This document shows, in pieces, positions 36,460 to 46,700 of a stretch of DNA of 64,000 nt. The translations under genes were made by a program, and so were the position numbers. Below the pieces are notes generated by a model. That model was not told where the DNA came from, made no database searches, and saw only the letters and a program-made list of their open reading frames with translations. This DNA comes from Pontibacter russatus (GTDB lineage: Bacteria; Bacteroidota; Bacteroidia; Cytophagales; Hymenobacteraceae). How positions within the stretch are numbered: the first letter of the stretch is position 1; each line of letters begins with the position of its first letter. The stretch is taken from NCBI RefSeq assembly GCF_009931655.1, contig NZ_CP047984.1, forward strand, positions 4,543,001 to 4,607,000. Reading direction: 5' to 3'.

Positions 36460-37812
36460 ATGGAAACAGATAATACTTTACTACTTCTCGACAATGCGCC
36501 TATTGAAAGTGTGCCCAAAATGAAAAATACATTTGGCGATCATGGAAATGAGATCGACGAAATTATTTCGAGAAAAGTACCTTTTATTGTGCGCTGGGGT
36601 ACTGTCTTATTTTTACTCCTGTTCATGCTGCTTGCTTTAATATGCTGGTTTATTCAATACCCAGACATTATTTCTGCCAGTGCTAAATTGAATAGTGCCA
36701 ATGCTCCCCGACAGGTAATTGCAAGAGCAGATGGCAAATTGGTAAGGATAATAGTAAAAGAAAATGAAAAAGTAGATGCGGGGCAAGTTTTAGGTTACAT
36801 GGAAAGTATTGCTAATCCGCAGTCGGTAATGGAAATTAAAAAACGATTAGCAACCATCAACAGCCTTATAAGTCAAAATAGAACAGATGAAATAATCTAT
36901 TTATTTCCTGATCATACTAATCATCAGTTTCTGAATAACTTAGGGGAATTACAGACTCCCTATCAAACCTTCACCCAATCTTTTACTATGTTCAGGGATG
37001 TTTTAAGCAATGGTTTCTTTCTGCAGAAGAAAAAAATGTTGGTTACAGACATACAGAACATTCAAAAGATGCATGATATATTAACCTATCAAAAGGATTT
37101 GCTACAACAGGATTTTTCATTAAGTAGTCAAACTTTTGAGTCTAATGAATCTTTGGCTAAAGACAAAGTGATATCTCAGTTAGACTACCGTAACGAAAAA
37201 AGTAGACTAATAGACAAGCAATTATCCTTACCACAAATTGATGCATCCATTGTTTCCAATGATATCCAGCTAAATGAAAAAAGAAAAGAAATTGCTGAAC
37301 TGGAAAATCAAATTATTGTGCATAAAAACACCTTCATACAGGCATTGCGAACAATGAAAAGCCAGGTGCAATCATGGGAGTATGAATTCCTGCTGAAAGC
37401 ACCTGTATCGGGAACAGTTGTCTTCATTGGCTTTCTACAGGAAAATCAAGAAATGAAATCCGGGCAACCTTTATTCTATGTGCAGCCTGACAATGCTTCT
37501 TACTTTGTTGAATTACTCATTCCCCAATACAACTTCGGTAAAGTAAAACCAGGGCAACAGGTTATATTAAAATTTCAGGCCTATCCTTATCAACAGTACG
37601 GTTCAGTACTTGGCCAGATTGACTATATTAAGAGCACGCCAACCGACAGCGGTTATTTAGCAAAAGTTATCTTGCCTGATGGATTTATAACGAATCACAA
37701 AAAGCCTTTGCGATTTCAGCACGGCTTACTTGCACAGGCAGACATCATAACAGAAGACATGCGACTTTTAGAACGTTTTTATTTTGATCTTCTTAAACAG
37801 TTTAAAGAATAG
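36460..37812 (+). CDS. HlyD-family secretion adaptor
   Basis: 450 residues with one N-terminal membrane helix (about 43-65), a lipoyl-like half (APRQVIARADGKLVRIIVKE), a long coiled-coil hairpin (about 115-300) and a second lipoyl/beta-barrel region (LLKAPVSGTVVFIG, then KPGQQVILKFQAYPYQQYG). This is the periplasmic adaptor that links a C39 ABC exporter to an outer-membrane channel. It lies 54 bases after the transporter. No TolC-like gene is nearby, so a chromosomal channel is presumably shared. Confidence 0.9.
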   Translation: METDNTLLLLDNAPIESVPKMKNTFGDHGNEIDEIISRKVPFIVRWGTVLFLLLFMLLALICWFIQYPDIISASAKLNSANAPRQVIARADGKLVRIIVKENEKVDAGQVLGYMESIANPQSVMEIKKRLATINSLISQNRTDEIIYLFPDHTNHQFLNNLGELQTPYQTFTQSFTMFRDVLSNGFFLQKKKMLVTDIQNIQKMHDILTYQKDLLQQDFSLSSQTFESNESLAKDKVISQLDYRNEKSRLIDKQLSLPQIDASIVSNDIQLNEKRKEIAELENQIIVHKNTFIQALRTMKSQVQSWEYEFLLKAPVSGTVVFIGFLQENQEMKSGQPLFYVQPDNASYFVELLIPQYNFGKVKPGQQVILKFQAYPYQQYGSVLGQIDYIKSTPTDSGYLAKVILPDGFITNHKKPLRFQHGLLAQADIITEDMRLLERFYFDLLKQFKE

Positions 37813-38044
37813 CAGAAGGTTTACGTCATATGAAGGAAAGTGTATAAAGCCCATAGCGCAAGCTAATCTACCCAAAGAGCCTGCCCTACGTTTTTTAAGT
37901 GAGAAAATAAAAAATTGATGGCAAATTCAGCACTCACAGCGAGAGACTGCTGATCCGTATTTAGAATGTAATGAGACGGTTGCACGGTTATGCCTATCAA
38001 CAGGATCTGCTTTTAGTTTTTCGAGCTTTAGAAATTGACTATCT

Positions 38045-38248
38045 TTGGTTCATAAAAAGCAAGCAGCAGTAGGTTTTGCCGACTTAGCCGTAGAGGGTCA
38101 CAAGATCAAAAATAAGTTCCTCGGCCAGATTAACCCTGTGGTGGACTGGCACCCGCTCTCCTCCATCATGGACAAACATTACGTCAAAGGTGCCAGCGCC
38201 ACCGGCACTCCTGCTTATTGTCGGCTTCCCGGATCGTCGGTCATCTAA
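38045..38248 (+). pseudogene. N-terminal fragment of another IS5-type transposase
   Basis: Reads GFADLAVEGHKIKNKFLGQI, NPVVDWHPLSSIMDKHY and GASATGTPAYCRL, the conserved N-terminus of IS5-group transposases whose normal continuation is a GLLLFKMLLLQ-type stretch. It is cut off after about 65 codons, close to the right copy of the 0.7-kb repeat. Confidence 0.7.
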
Positions 38249-38262
38249 AAGTTTAAAACCTC

Positions 38263-38388
38263 TTAATTGACTCTCCAAAAACCAGGCCGCTGTAAAATAG
38301 AGGATTCGGTCAGGTTGCCGTACTGTTGCTTCATCTTTCCCTTCAGCTCGTTCCAGTCGCCTCGGGTTCTGTATTCTGTTTCGTTCAT
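38263..38388 (-). pseudogene. Truncated second csbD copy
   Basis: From the ATG at 38388 the minus strand reads MNETEYRTRGDWNELKGKMK and QQYGNLTE, then leaves the family and stops after 41 codons at 38263. The first 28 residues are in frame, so this copy keeps the reading frame lost in the left copy but lacks the C-terminal half of the protein. Confidence 0.75.
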
Positions 38389-38998
38389 GTCCGTTTTCTT
38401 TAGTTATATATACAGCTTTACGTACTTGGTACCGGAGCGTTATCTGTAGGCTTTTGGAAAGTATGTGCGTAGGAAGCGGGCGCCCTTTGCTGTAGTTACA
38501 GGGATGTCAGCTGAGGTTGAGCAGTGCCTGATACCGGTGGTAAGTAAGGGCTCATGCATTAAATGGCAACATGTTGTATAATCAGAAAACCTTTTGCATA
38601 TTTGACGAGTAATGGCAGTAGGGCAGCGCATGGACGGTGCAGCAGGCCAAACAGAAAAATGAATGCCGCTGTGCCATTACGTGCTTCTAAGAGTGTGGAG
38701 CGCTTCTGCTCTTCTGCTAAAATTTATTGCCGCCTTGTCAGCCGCCACAAATGTCCGCTACCTGAAAACAGTACTTAAGTCTGAAATCGCCCTGGTAGGG
38801 TGGAGTATTGCTTTGCTTTTGTCCCAGCGAATAACGTTTCACCATCTTTAACAACAACGTATGAAGAAAATTTACACTACATCTCAGGTGCGCCCCAAGC
38901 GCACCAAGGCAGGTAGTCCGTCACAAAAGAAAAGGTTCGCCATACTTCTGGCCGCCTTGTGCCTGGCGCAGGGGGCGGAGGCTTCTGTGCTGCCTGGC
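38308..38998. repeat. Right copy of the 0.7-kb diverged direct repeat
   Basis: Partner of 23186-23880, same orientation: csbD 5' part, intergenic region and the first 46 codons of susC. Here csbD is truncated and susC is intact, the reverse of the left copy. The intergenic part (38389-38860) holds no gene and should contain the susC promoter; matching blocks such as GAATAACGTTTCACCATC precede the ATG in both copies. Confidence 0.85.
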
Positions 38999-41900
38999 AC
39001 TGACATGAACCGGCTGGCCTTCTTTCAGGGCACAGAGGTAAGAGGAAAGGTAGTAGGCGACGACGGCGTGGGGGTACCGGGCGCCACTGTGGTGGTGAAG
39101 GGTACCACCGTGGGCACGGCTACAGACGCAGAGGGTAATTTCGTGCTGAACGTGCCGAACGGCGATGCGACGCTGGTCATCTCCTTTATCGGTTTCAAAA
39201 CCCAGGAGGTGCCGATTAACAACCGCTCTACGGTAAATGTGACGCTCTCTACTGATGCACAGGCTCTGGAGGAAGTAGTAGTGACAGGCTACGGTACGCA
39301 GAAAAAGGCAGACGTGACTGGAGCCACCGCCACCGTGAACTCAGATGACCTGAACGCGGGGGTTATAAACAACCCGATGCAGGCAGTGCAGGGTAAAGTG
39401 GCTGGCCTTAACGTGGTTTCCGGCGGCGGCGACCCGACAAGTAACCGCCCGGTTATCCGTTTAAGGGGTACCTCGTCGCTCAGCGCCAACAGCGAACCGC
39501 TGATTGTGATAGACGGTGTGGCAGGAGCCTCCCTAAGCACCGTTGCCCCGGAAGACATTGCCTCCATGGATATTCTGAAAGACGCCTCCTCTGCCGCCAT
39601 CTACGGCTCCAGGGGTGCAAACGGAGTTATCATCATAACTACCAAGCGGGGCCAACCCGGTAAACCCGTTGTGGAACTGAGCAGCTATGTGGGGCTGGAA
39701 GAGGTGTCCAACACGATACCTTTTCTGTCGCCGGACGAATTCGTGACAAAGTTAGAGGAACAGGGCCTCGACCGCAATGCCTACGATTTCGGCGCCCGCA
39801 CCGACTGGTTTGATGAGATTACCCGCAAGGCCATCAGCCAGAACTACAGTATGGCTGTTTCAGGGGGGGCAGATAACTTCACTTACCGTGGCTCTGTGGT
39901 ATACCTTGACCAGCCGGGTATTGCCATCAACTCGGGCTTCGACCGCCTGAACGCGCGTTTGAACCTGTCTCAGACAGCCCTGGACGATAAGCTGGAAATT
40001 CAGCTGTTGCTGTCGCAGCAGGTGAGCAACAAGGACTTCGTGGACTATTTCTCCTTCCTAACGGCGGGCAGGCTGAACCCTACCTTCCCCGTCTTCAACG
40101 ACGACGGCACATACCTGCAGCCTGGGGTGGCCGGTTTCGATCAGTTCAACGGAAGGGGTATTCCGGGAGGCTTTGAAATAGAGAACCCGGTGGCCAGGAT
40201 GATGCAGCTCACCAATGAGTCACGGGAGAAGCAGACGCTGGCTAACCTGAAGGTCTTCCTGGAGCCCGCAGAAGGACTGCGATTGGGTGTTAATACCTCC
40301 ATTAACAACTACAATAGCCTGTATGGCTTTTTCAGGCCGAGCACTTTTAAAGCAAGCAGCAACAATACCGCCTATGCTACCCGCAATCAGCGGGAAGTGA
40401 TAGACTGGCTGACGGAGCTCACGGCACAGTATGAAGGAGCAGCCGGAGACCATGAGTATTCCTTCCTGGCGGGCTATACCTACCAGAACCTGTCGAACGA
40501 AGGGTTTAGCGCCGGGAACAGCCGCTTCCCCAATGTGTTCGGGTATAACAACCTGGGTGCCGGTAACGCGAACATCGATGATACCAACTCTACCAACAGA
40601 GAGGTAGGCTCCTATAAATCGGAGGCGATTCTTATCGGCTTCATTGGGCGTGTTAACTACTCCTATAAAGACAAGTACCTGCTGACCTCCAATATCCGGC
40701 GTGACGGATCTTCCCGTTTCGGTGAGAACAACCGCTGGGGCTGGTTCCCGTCTGTTTCTGTGGGCTGGCGCATTACGCAGGAACCATTCATGAGTGGGGT
40801 AACCTTCGTGGATGACCTGAAACTGCGTGTGGGCTACGGAGTGACCGGCAACCAGGAAGGTATTGCAGATTACGCTTCCCGGCTGCTGTTTGGCCCAAGC
40901 GGCTCTTATTTCACAAGCGGTGGCTTCCAGACAGCTTATAACTACAGCCAGAATACTAACCCGGACTTAAAATGGGAGACCTCGGCCATGACAAACATCG
41001 GGCTGGACTTTACCTTCCTGGGTGGCAGGCTGAACGGCTCGCTGGAGTTCTACAACAAAGACACCGAGGACCTGCTGTTTGACTATCCAATTTCTATCGG
41101 TACGAAATACGGCTCTGGCCAGCTGACTGCTGTGACGAACAGCATACTGGCAAACGTGGGGGAGATAAACAACAAAGGGGTTGAACTGGCTCTGGATTAT
41201 ATTGTGATTGATAACAATGATTTCCAGTGGAACACGAACGTCAATTTTGCGCATAATACCAACGAAATCGTTTCGCTGAGCTCCGGTATATTCGAGTACG
41301 ACAACTCCACCCCCCGAACCTATGGTGGCTTCGGCAGCGGGCAGGGCGGTATTGCACAACCGGTGGTGCTGCAGGAAGGCTATCCGATCGGCCAGTTTTA
41401 TGGCCCTGTTTTCGAAGGATTTAGCACCGATGATGACGGAAATCCCTCTTATGTTTTCCAGGATGTCGATGGAGACGGTGAAATTGAGCCTTTCGGAGGA
41501 GACCGTACCTACCTGGGCGATGCGAACCCGGACCTGACCTTTGGATGGGGAAACGACTTTACCTATAAGAACTTCAACCTGAACTTCCTGTTCAGGGGAG
41601 CAGTGGGGCACCAGATCGTGAACGGCCCCTATATCTACTCTGCCAACCCTAACCGTTTCCCGAGCAATAACGTGATTGTGGATGCGTTTGAGACAGGCAT
41701 ACCGGAGGGATTGTCACCTGCTTTCTCCAGCCTCTGGGTAGAGGATGCTGACTTTGTGCGCCTTGATAACTGGCGCTTGTCCTACCGCATCCCGGCTTTC
41801 GGGAAATATATAACCGGGGCACAGGTATATATTGCCGGGAACAATACCTTCGTTATCACAGGGTACCGTGGTATAGATCCGGAGCCAAGACTGGGTGCGT

Positions 41901-42055
41901 CGCGTGACATTTATGGTGGTTTACAGACAAATGTAGGAGGGGCTACCATTTCTGCTGCTGATGCTGCTGCAATAGGACTATCTCCGGGTATTGAGCCTGT
42001 TACTTTCTACCCCAGAACGCGTTCCTTCTCGCTCGGAATTTCCCTGACCCTGTAG
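38861..42055 (+). CDS. SusC/RagA-type TonB-dependent outer-membrane transporter
   Basis: 1064 residues. A long positively charged N-terminus and signal sequence (RFAILLAALCLAQGAEA), a carboxypeptidase-regulatory-like domain (GKVVGDDGVGVPGATVVVKG), the SusC linker VVVTGYGTQKKADVTGA, a plug with the RGTSSLSANSEPLIVIDGV motif and SSAAIYGSRGANGVIIITTK, then a 22-strand barrel ending FSLGISLTL. It pairs with the SusD lipoprotein 42 bases downstream to import glycans, peptides or other large nutrients. The ligand is not predictable from sequence. Confidence 0.95.
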   Translation: MKKIYTTSQVRPKRTKAGSPSQKKRFAILLAALCLAQGAEASVLPGTDMNRLAFFQGTEVRGKVVGDDGVGVPGATVVVKGTTVGTATDAEGNFVLNVPNGDATLVISFIGFKTQEVPINNRSTVNVTLSTDAQALEEVVVTGYGTQKKADVTGATATVNSDDLNAGVINNPMQAVQGKVAGLNVVSGGGDPTSNRPVIRLRGTSSLSANSEPLIVIDGVAGASLSTVAPEDIASMDILKDASSAAIYGSRGANGVIIITTKRGQPGKPVVELSSYVGLEEVSNTIPFLSPDEFVTKLEEQGLDRNAYDFGARTDWFDEITRKAISQNYSMAVSGGADNFTYRGSVVYLDQPGIAINSGFDRLNARLNLSQTALDDKLEIQLLLSQQVSNKDFVDYFSFLTAGRLNPTFPVFNDDGTYLQPGVAGFDQFNGRGIPGGFEIENPVARMMQLTNESREKQTLANLKVFLEPAEGLRLGVNTSINNYNSLYGFFRPSTFKASSNNTAYATRNQREVIDWLTELTAQYEGAAGDHEYSFLAGYTYQNLSNEGFSAGNSRFPNVFGYNNLGAGNANIDDTNSTNREVGSYKSEAILIGFIGRVNYSYKDKYLLTSNIRRDGSSRFGENNRWGWFPSVSVGWRITQEPFMSGVTFVDDLKLRVGYGVTGNQEGIADYASRLLFGPSGSYFTSGGFQTAYNYSQNTNPDLKWETSAMTNIGLDFTFLGGRLNGSLEFYNKDTEDLLFDYPISIGTKYGSGQLTAVTNSILANVGEINNKGVELALDYIVIDNNDFQWNTNVNFAHNTNEIVSLSSGIFEYDNSTPRTYGGFGSGQGGIAQPVVLQEGYPIGQFYGPVFEGFSTDDDGNPSYVFQDVDGDGEIEPFGGDRTYLGDANPDLTFGWGNDFTYKNFNLNFLFRGAVGHQIVNGPYIYSANPNRFPSNNVIVDAFETGIPEGLSPAFSSLWVEDADFVRLDNWRLSYRIPAFGKYITGAQVYIAGNNTFVITGYRGIDPEPRLGASRDIYGGLQTNVGGATISAADAAAIGLSPGIEPVTFYPRTRSFSLGISLTL

Positions 42056-42097
42056 GGTTGGTGAACCAAAGCTTATTTCAGAAATTAAATCGTGAAA

Positions 42098-43642
42098 ATG
42101 ATTCTTCGTATGAAAAGATATAAATTAAGGAATGTGCTGGCTGTTGCATCCGTAGCGAGTTTGCTAGTGGGTGGGCAGGCCTGTACTGATTTGGACGCAG
42201 AGGTTTTTGACAGGGCAGAGGCCAGTAAATTCCCTGCAAATGAGGAAGAACTCCTGTCGACAGTGGGCTCTACCTACGGGCAGTTGCGCGGTTTCCTGGA
42301 TCCGGTGCTTGTGCTGAACGAGGCCACAACCGACGAACTGGTGGTGCCAACCCGCGGCCCTGACTGGTACGACAACGGATCTTGGCAGCAAATGGCGCGG
42401 CATGAGTGGTCGCCGGTATCGCCTGGCCAAATCAACGGCTCATGGGAGTGGGCCTACAGAGTAATCGCCGGAGCAAACATCAACCTGGCTGCCCTTGAGG
42501 AGAGTACACTTGACGTGGAGGGAAAGGAGGCAATTATTGGTGAACTACGGATGCTGCGCGCGTTCGCCTACTTCTGGCTGATGGACATGTTTGGCAATGT
42601 ACCTATCATCACCGAAGACACTCCTGCCGGAAACCCCCCACAGAACACGCGACAGGAGGTATATGCCTTCGTTGAAAAGGAGATAACGGAGGCTCTGCCT
42701 TCCCTGAAGGATGAGGCCGGTGTGGTAGCCTACAGCCGTTTCACCAAGGGCGCTGCCAATGCCATGCTGGCCAAACTGTACCTGAACGCAGAAGTGTACA
42801 CCGGCACGCCGCAGTGGCAGAAGGCGCTGGATGCAGCGAACGCTGTCATGAGCGCAGAAGCAGGTTATAGCCTGAACCCGGAGTACCTGGAAAACTTCGC
42901 AGTGAACAATGGCAGCAACACGGATACGTATGAGGAGAACATTTTTGCCATTCCTTATGATAAAGTGCTGGCGGGCGGCATGAACATGCACATGCGGACC
43001 CTGCACTACGCACAAGGCGCTGCCTATGGCCTGTCTTCCAACCCGTGGAATGGCTTTGCGACCAGAGCAGAGTTTTACAACATGTACTCGGACGAAGACA
43101 AACGTAAGGCGATGTGGCTGGAAGGGCCGCAGCCGAGTGCCTCAGGAGATGTGATTACCTTTGTAGATGCAGTAGACGGTAAGCTGAAGGAGCTCAATTT
43201 CACGCCGCAGATCACTTCACTGGAGAAGGCTTTTGGCAACGAGGGCGTCCGAAACGTGAAGTACGAGGTGCAGCGGAATAACACCCGCAACGATCAGGAC
43301 AATGACCTGGTAGTTTTGCGCTACGCGGACGTGCTGCTGATGAAAGCCGAGGCGCTGCTCCAGTTGGGACAGACTGCGGAGGCCCTTGCCCTGGTGAACG
43401 AAGTGCGCGCGCGCGCTGGCGTAGATCCACTGAGTACGCTGACATCGGATATCCTGCTGGAAGAGCGTGGCAGAGAGTTAGCCTGGGAGGGCTGGCGCCG
43501 GAACGACCTTATACGCTTCGGAAAGTACATCAGCGGCACCTGGGAGTTTAAGAACGCAAGCGAGCCTTACCGCGACCTCTTCCCGATTCCGTCGCAGCAG
43601 CTCTCTAACAACCCTAACTTAAAGCAGAACCCTGGGTATTAG
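42098..43642 (+). CDS. SusD/RagB-type nutrient-binding lipoprotein
   Basis: About 514 residues with a lipoprotein signal (lipobox GGQAC, C29 from this start) and the SusD fold: N-terminal TPR-like helices (MLRAFAYFWLMDMFGNVPI) and the C-terminal signature ERGRELAWEGWRRNDLIRFG and LFPIPSQQLSNNPNLKQNPG. It caps the SusC barrel on the cell surface. The start may be GTG 42092, ATG 42098 or ATG 42110; all keep the lipobox. A terminator follows. Confidence 0.94.
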   Translation: MILRMKRYKLRNVLAVASVASLLVGGQACTDLDAEVFDRAEASKFPANEEELLSTVGSTYGQLRGFLDPVLVLNEATTDELVVPTRGPDWYDNGSWQQMARHEWSPVSPGQINGSWEWAYRVIAGANINLAALEESTLDVEGKEAIIGELRMLRAFAYFWLMDMFGNVPIITEDTPAGNPPQNTRQEVYAFVEKEITEALPSLKDEAGVVAYSRFTKGAANAMLAKLYLNAEVYTGTPQWQKALDAANAVMSAEAGYSLNPEYLENFAVNNGSNTDTYEENIFAIPYDKVLAGGMNMHMRTLHYAQGAAYGLSSNPWNGFATRAEFYNMYSDEDKRKAMWLEGPQPSASGDVITFVDAVDGKLKELNFTPQITSLEKAFGNEGVRNVKYEVQRNNTRNDQDNDLVVLRYADVLLMKAEALLQLGQTAEALALVNEVRARAGVDPLSTLTSDILLEERGRELAWEGWRRNDLIRFGKYISGTWEFKNASEPYRDLFPIPSQQLSNNPNLKQNPGY

Positions 43643-43681
43643 CAGGCTTATGAACTATTGATAACCCATTCTTCTTATCAG

Positions 43682-43714
43682 GAAAGCAAGTTGTTTAACT
43701 TGCTTTCTTTTTTT
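43682..43714 (+). terminator. Terminator of the susCD operon
   Basis: GAAAGCAAGTT and AACTTGCTTTC form an 11-base perfect stem with a GTTT loop, followed by seven T. It lies 40 bases after susD, so the downstream FG-GAP genes may be read from partial read-through or their own promoter. Confidence 0.88.
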
Positions 43715-43760
43715 AAATTGGAGGAAATAAGCAGCTTCCGGAAACCTGGGCCTATACCAC

Positions 43761-46700
43761 ATGGCTTTAAAATACACACAGCCCCTTTCTTTTACCCTTA
43801 TCTTTTGCGCGTGCCTCGCCTGCAGTAAAAAAGAAGCGCAGGACCAGGACACGCTGTTCCAGGAGCTTTCTGCCACCCGCACGAACGTGGACTTCATCAA
43901 CAAAGTGGAGAGCTCGAAGGAGATGAACATCTTCAACTACCGCAATTTCTACAACGGCGGCGGCGTGGCCATCGGCGACATCAACAACGACGGCCTGCCG
44001 GATATATACCTCACCGCCAACACCGGCAAAAACCACCTGTACCTGAACAAAGGCAACCTACAATTTGAGGACATTACGGAGCAGGCGGGCATAGGCGGCA
44101 ACCAGGCCTGGAGCACGGGCGTGACCATGGCCGATGTGAACGGCGACGGCAACCTGGACATATATGTCTGCAACGCGGGCGAGGTAAACGGCGACAACCG
44201 GAAGAACGAGCTCTTTATCAACAACGGTGCTGAAGGCAAGGGCGTACCGGCATTTACAGAGCAGGCCATGGCCTATGGCCTGGATGATGAAGGCTACTCC
44301 ACCCACGCCACCTTCTTCGACTATGACCGGGATGGCGACTTGGACGTGTACCTCCTGAACAACAGTTCTTACCCGGTGGGCAGCCTTGGCTTCACGAACC
44401 TGCGCGAGCGGCGGGATGAACTTGGCGGCGATAAACTGCTGCGGAACGACGACGGGAAATTTACCGATGTGAGCGAGGCCGCCGGTATATATGGCAGCCT
44501 CATCGGCTTCGGCCTGGGCATCACCGTCGGCGACGTGAACAACGACAACTGGCCCGACATCTTCATTTCCAACGACTTTTACGAGCGCGACTATCTATAT
44601 ATAAACAACCAAAACGGCACCTTTGCCGAGGCCAGCAAAGACTGGATGCAGCACGAGAGCCTGTCCTCGATGGGCGCTGACATCGCCGACCTCAACAACG
44701 ACGGCAACCAGGATATCTTTGTCACGGACATGCTGCCGGGAAACGATATCCGGCTGAAGAAGACCTCGGTGTATGAGAATTACGACCTGCAGCAGCTCAA
44801 GCTCTCCCGCGACTTCCATTACCAGTACATGCAGAACATGCTGCACCTCAACAACGGCGACAGCACCTTCAGCGAAGTAGCCCGGCTGGCAGGCGTACAC
44901 GCCACCGACTGGAGCTGGGGTGCCCTGCTGTTTGATATGGACAACGACGGCCTGAAGGACATCTTCGTGGCCAATGGCATCTACCAGGACCTGACGGACC
45001 AGGACTTTGTGAACTTCCTCGGAAACGAAGAAACCATGCAGAAGGCGGTGGAAGGCGGCGGGTACGATTATAACAAAGAGCTCATCTCGAAGATGTCGTC
45101 CACACCAATTCCTAATTATGCTTTCCGGAACCAGGGCAACCTGCAGTTTGAAAACCAGGCGGAGGCGTGGGGCCTGGGTACACCGGGTTTCTCCAACGGC
45201 GCCGCCTACGGCGACCTCGACAACGACGGCGACCTGGACCTGGTGGTGAACAACGTGAACATGCCCGTCTCCATTTACCAAAATAAAACCTCTGAAACGC
45301 TTAAAAACCATTTCCTGCGCGTGAAGCTGCAGGGCACCGGCAAAAATCTGGATGGCATCGGGGCCAAGGTGTATGTGTACCAGCCTGACAAAACCGTCTA
45401 TCTGCAGCAGATGCCAAACCGGGGCTTCGAATCGTCGGTGGACCTGACGCTGGTATTTGGCCTAGGCAAGGAAGCTGTCATTGACTCCGTGAAAGTCATA
45501 TGGCCGGACGATAAAATGCAGGTGCTGACAGACGTGAAACCGGACCGGGATATTACCTTGAATTACCGGGAAGCCAACGAGCTATATATACCGGAAGCGG
45601 CAAAACCGGCCGGGCCTTTTTATGACGCCACGCAGGAAGTGCAACTGGCCTATACGCACCAGGAAAGTAACTTTGTGGACTATAACCGTGATGCCCTGCT
45701 CAAGCAGATGTACTCCACGCAGGGCCCCGCCGTGGCCGTGGGCGACGTGACCGGCGACGGGCTGGAGGATGTATATATGGGCGGCGCCTCCGGCAGTGTA
45801 AAGAAACTCTTCGTGCAGCAGCCGGACGGCACATTTAAGGAAAGCGCCACAATTGCTTTTGGTGAAAACACCGCTTCGGAGGATGTGGCGGCCACGTTTT
45901 TTGATGCGGACAAAGACGGCGACCTGGACCTGGTGGTAGTGACCGGCAGCAACGAGTTTGACGCTGGCGCCCCGCAACTCCTGGACCGGCTTTACATCAA
46001 CGATGGCAAAGGAAACCTGAAGCAGGAGGACCGGCTGCCGAACATCACCACCAATGCCTCGTGCGTAGCCGCGGAAGATTTCGACCGGGACGGCGACCTG
46101 GACCTGTTCATCGGGGGTCGGATGGTGCCAGGCGGCTACGGGTACGACGCAGCGAGCTATTTATATATAAACGACGGCACCGGCAGTTTTAAAAACTATA
46201 CCAAGCGCTACCTGCCCGCAAACGAACTGGGCATGGTAACGGATGCTGCCTGGGCCGACCTGAATGGGGACAAATACCCGGAACTGGTGGTGGTGGGAGA
46301 CTGGATGCCTGTCACCATATATACCAACAACAAGGGCCGCAGCCTGAGCGAAAAACACGAAGTGCCGAACTCCTCCGGGTGGTGGAACGCCATCGAAGCA
46401 GCCGATACGGACGGCGACGGGGATATGGATTTTGTGCTGGGCAACCTGGGCCGGAACAGCCGCATGACAGCCAGCGAAAGCAAGCCGGTTGAGCTGTATG
46501 TGCATGATTTCGAAAATAACGGCACCGTGGAGCAAATCATCAACTGCTACACCGAAGACGGCAAAGCCTATCCCATGGTGCTGAAGCAGGATTTGCAGCG
46601 GCAGGTGCCGAGCATCAAGAAGAAGTTCGTGAAGTACACCGACTACGCGGGCAAGCAGCTGCACGAGATGCTGCCGGAGGAGGAACTGAAAGCAGCGGTG

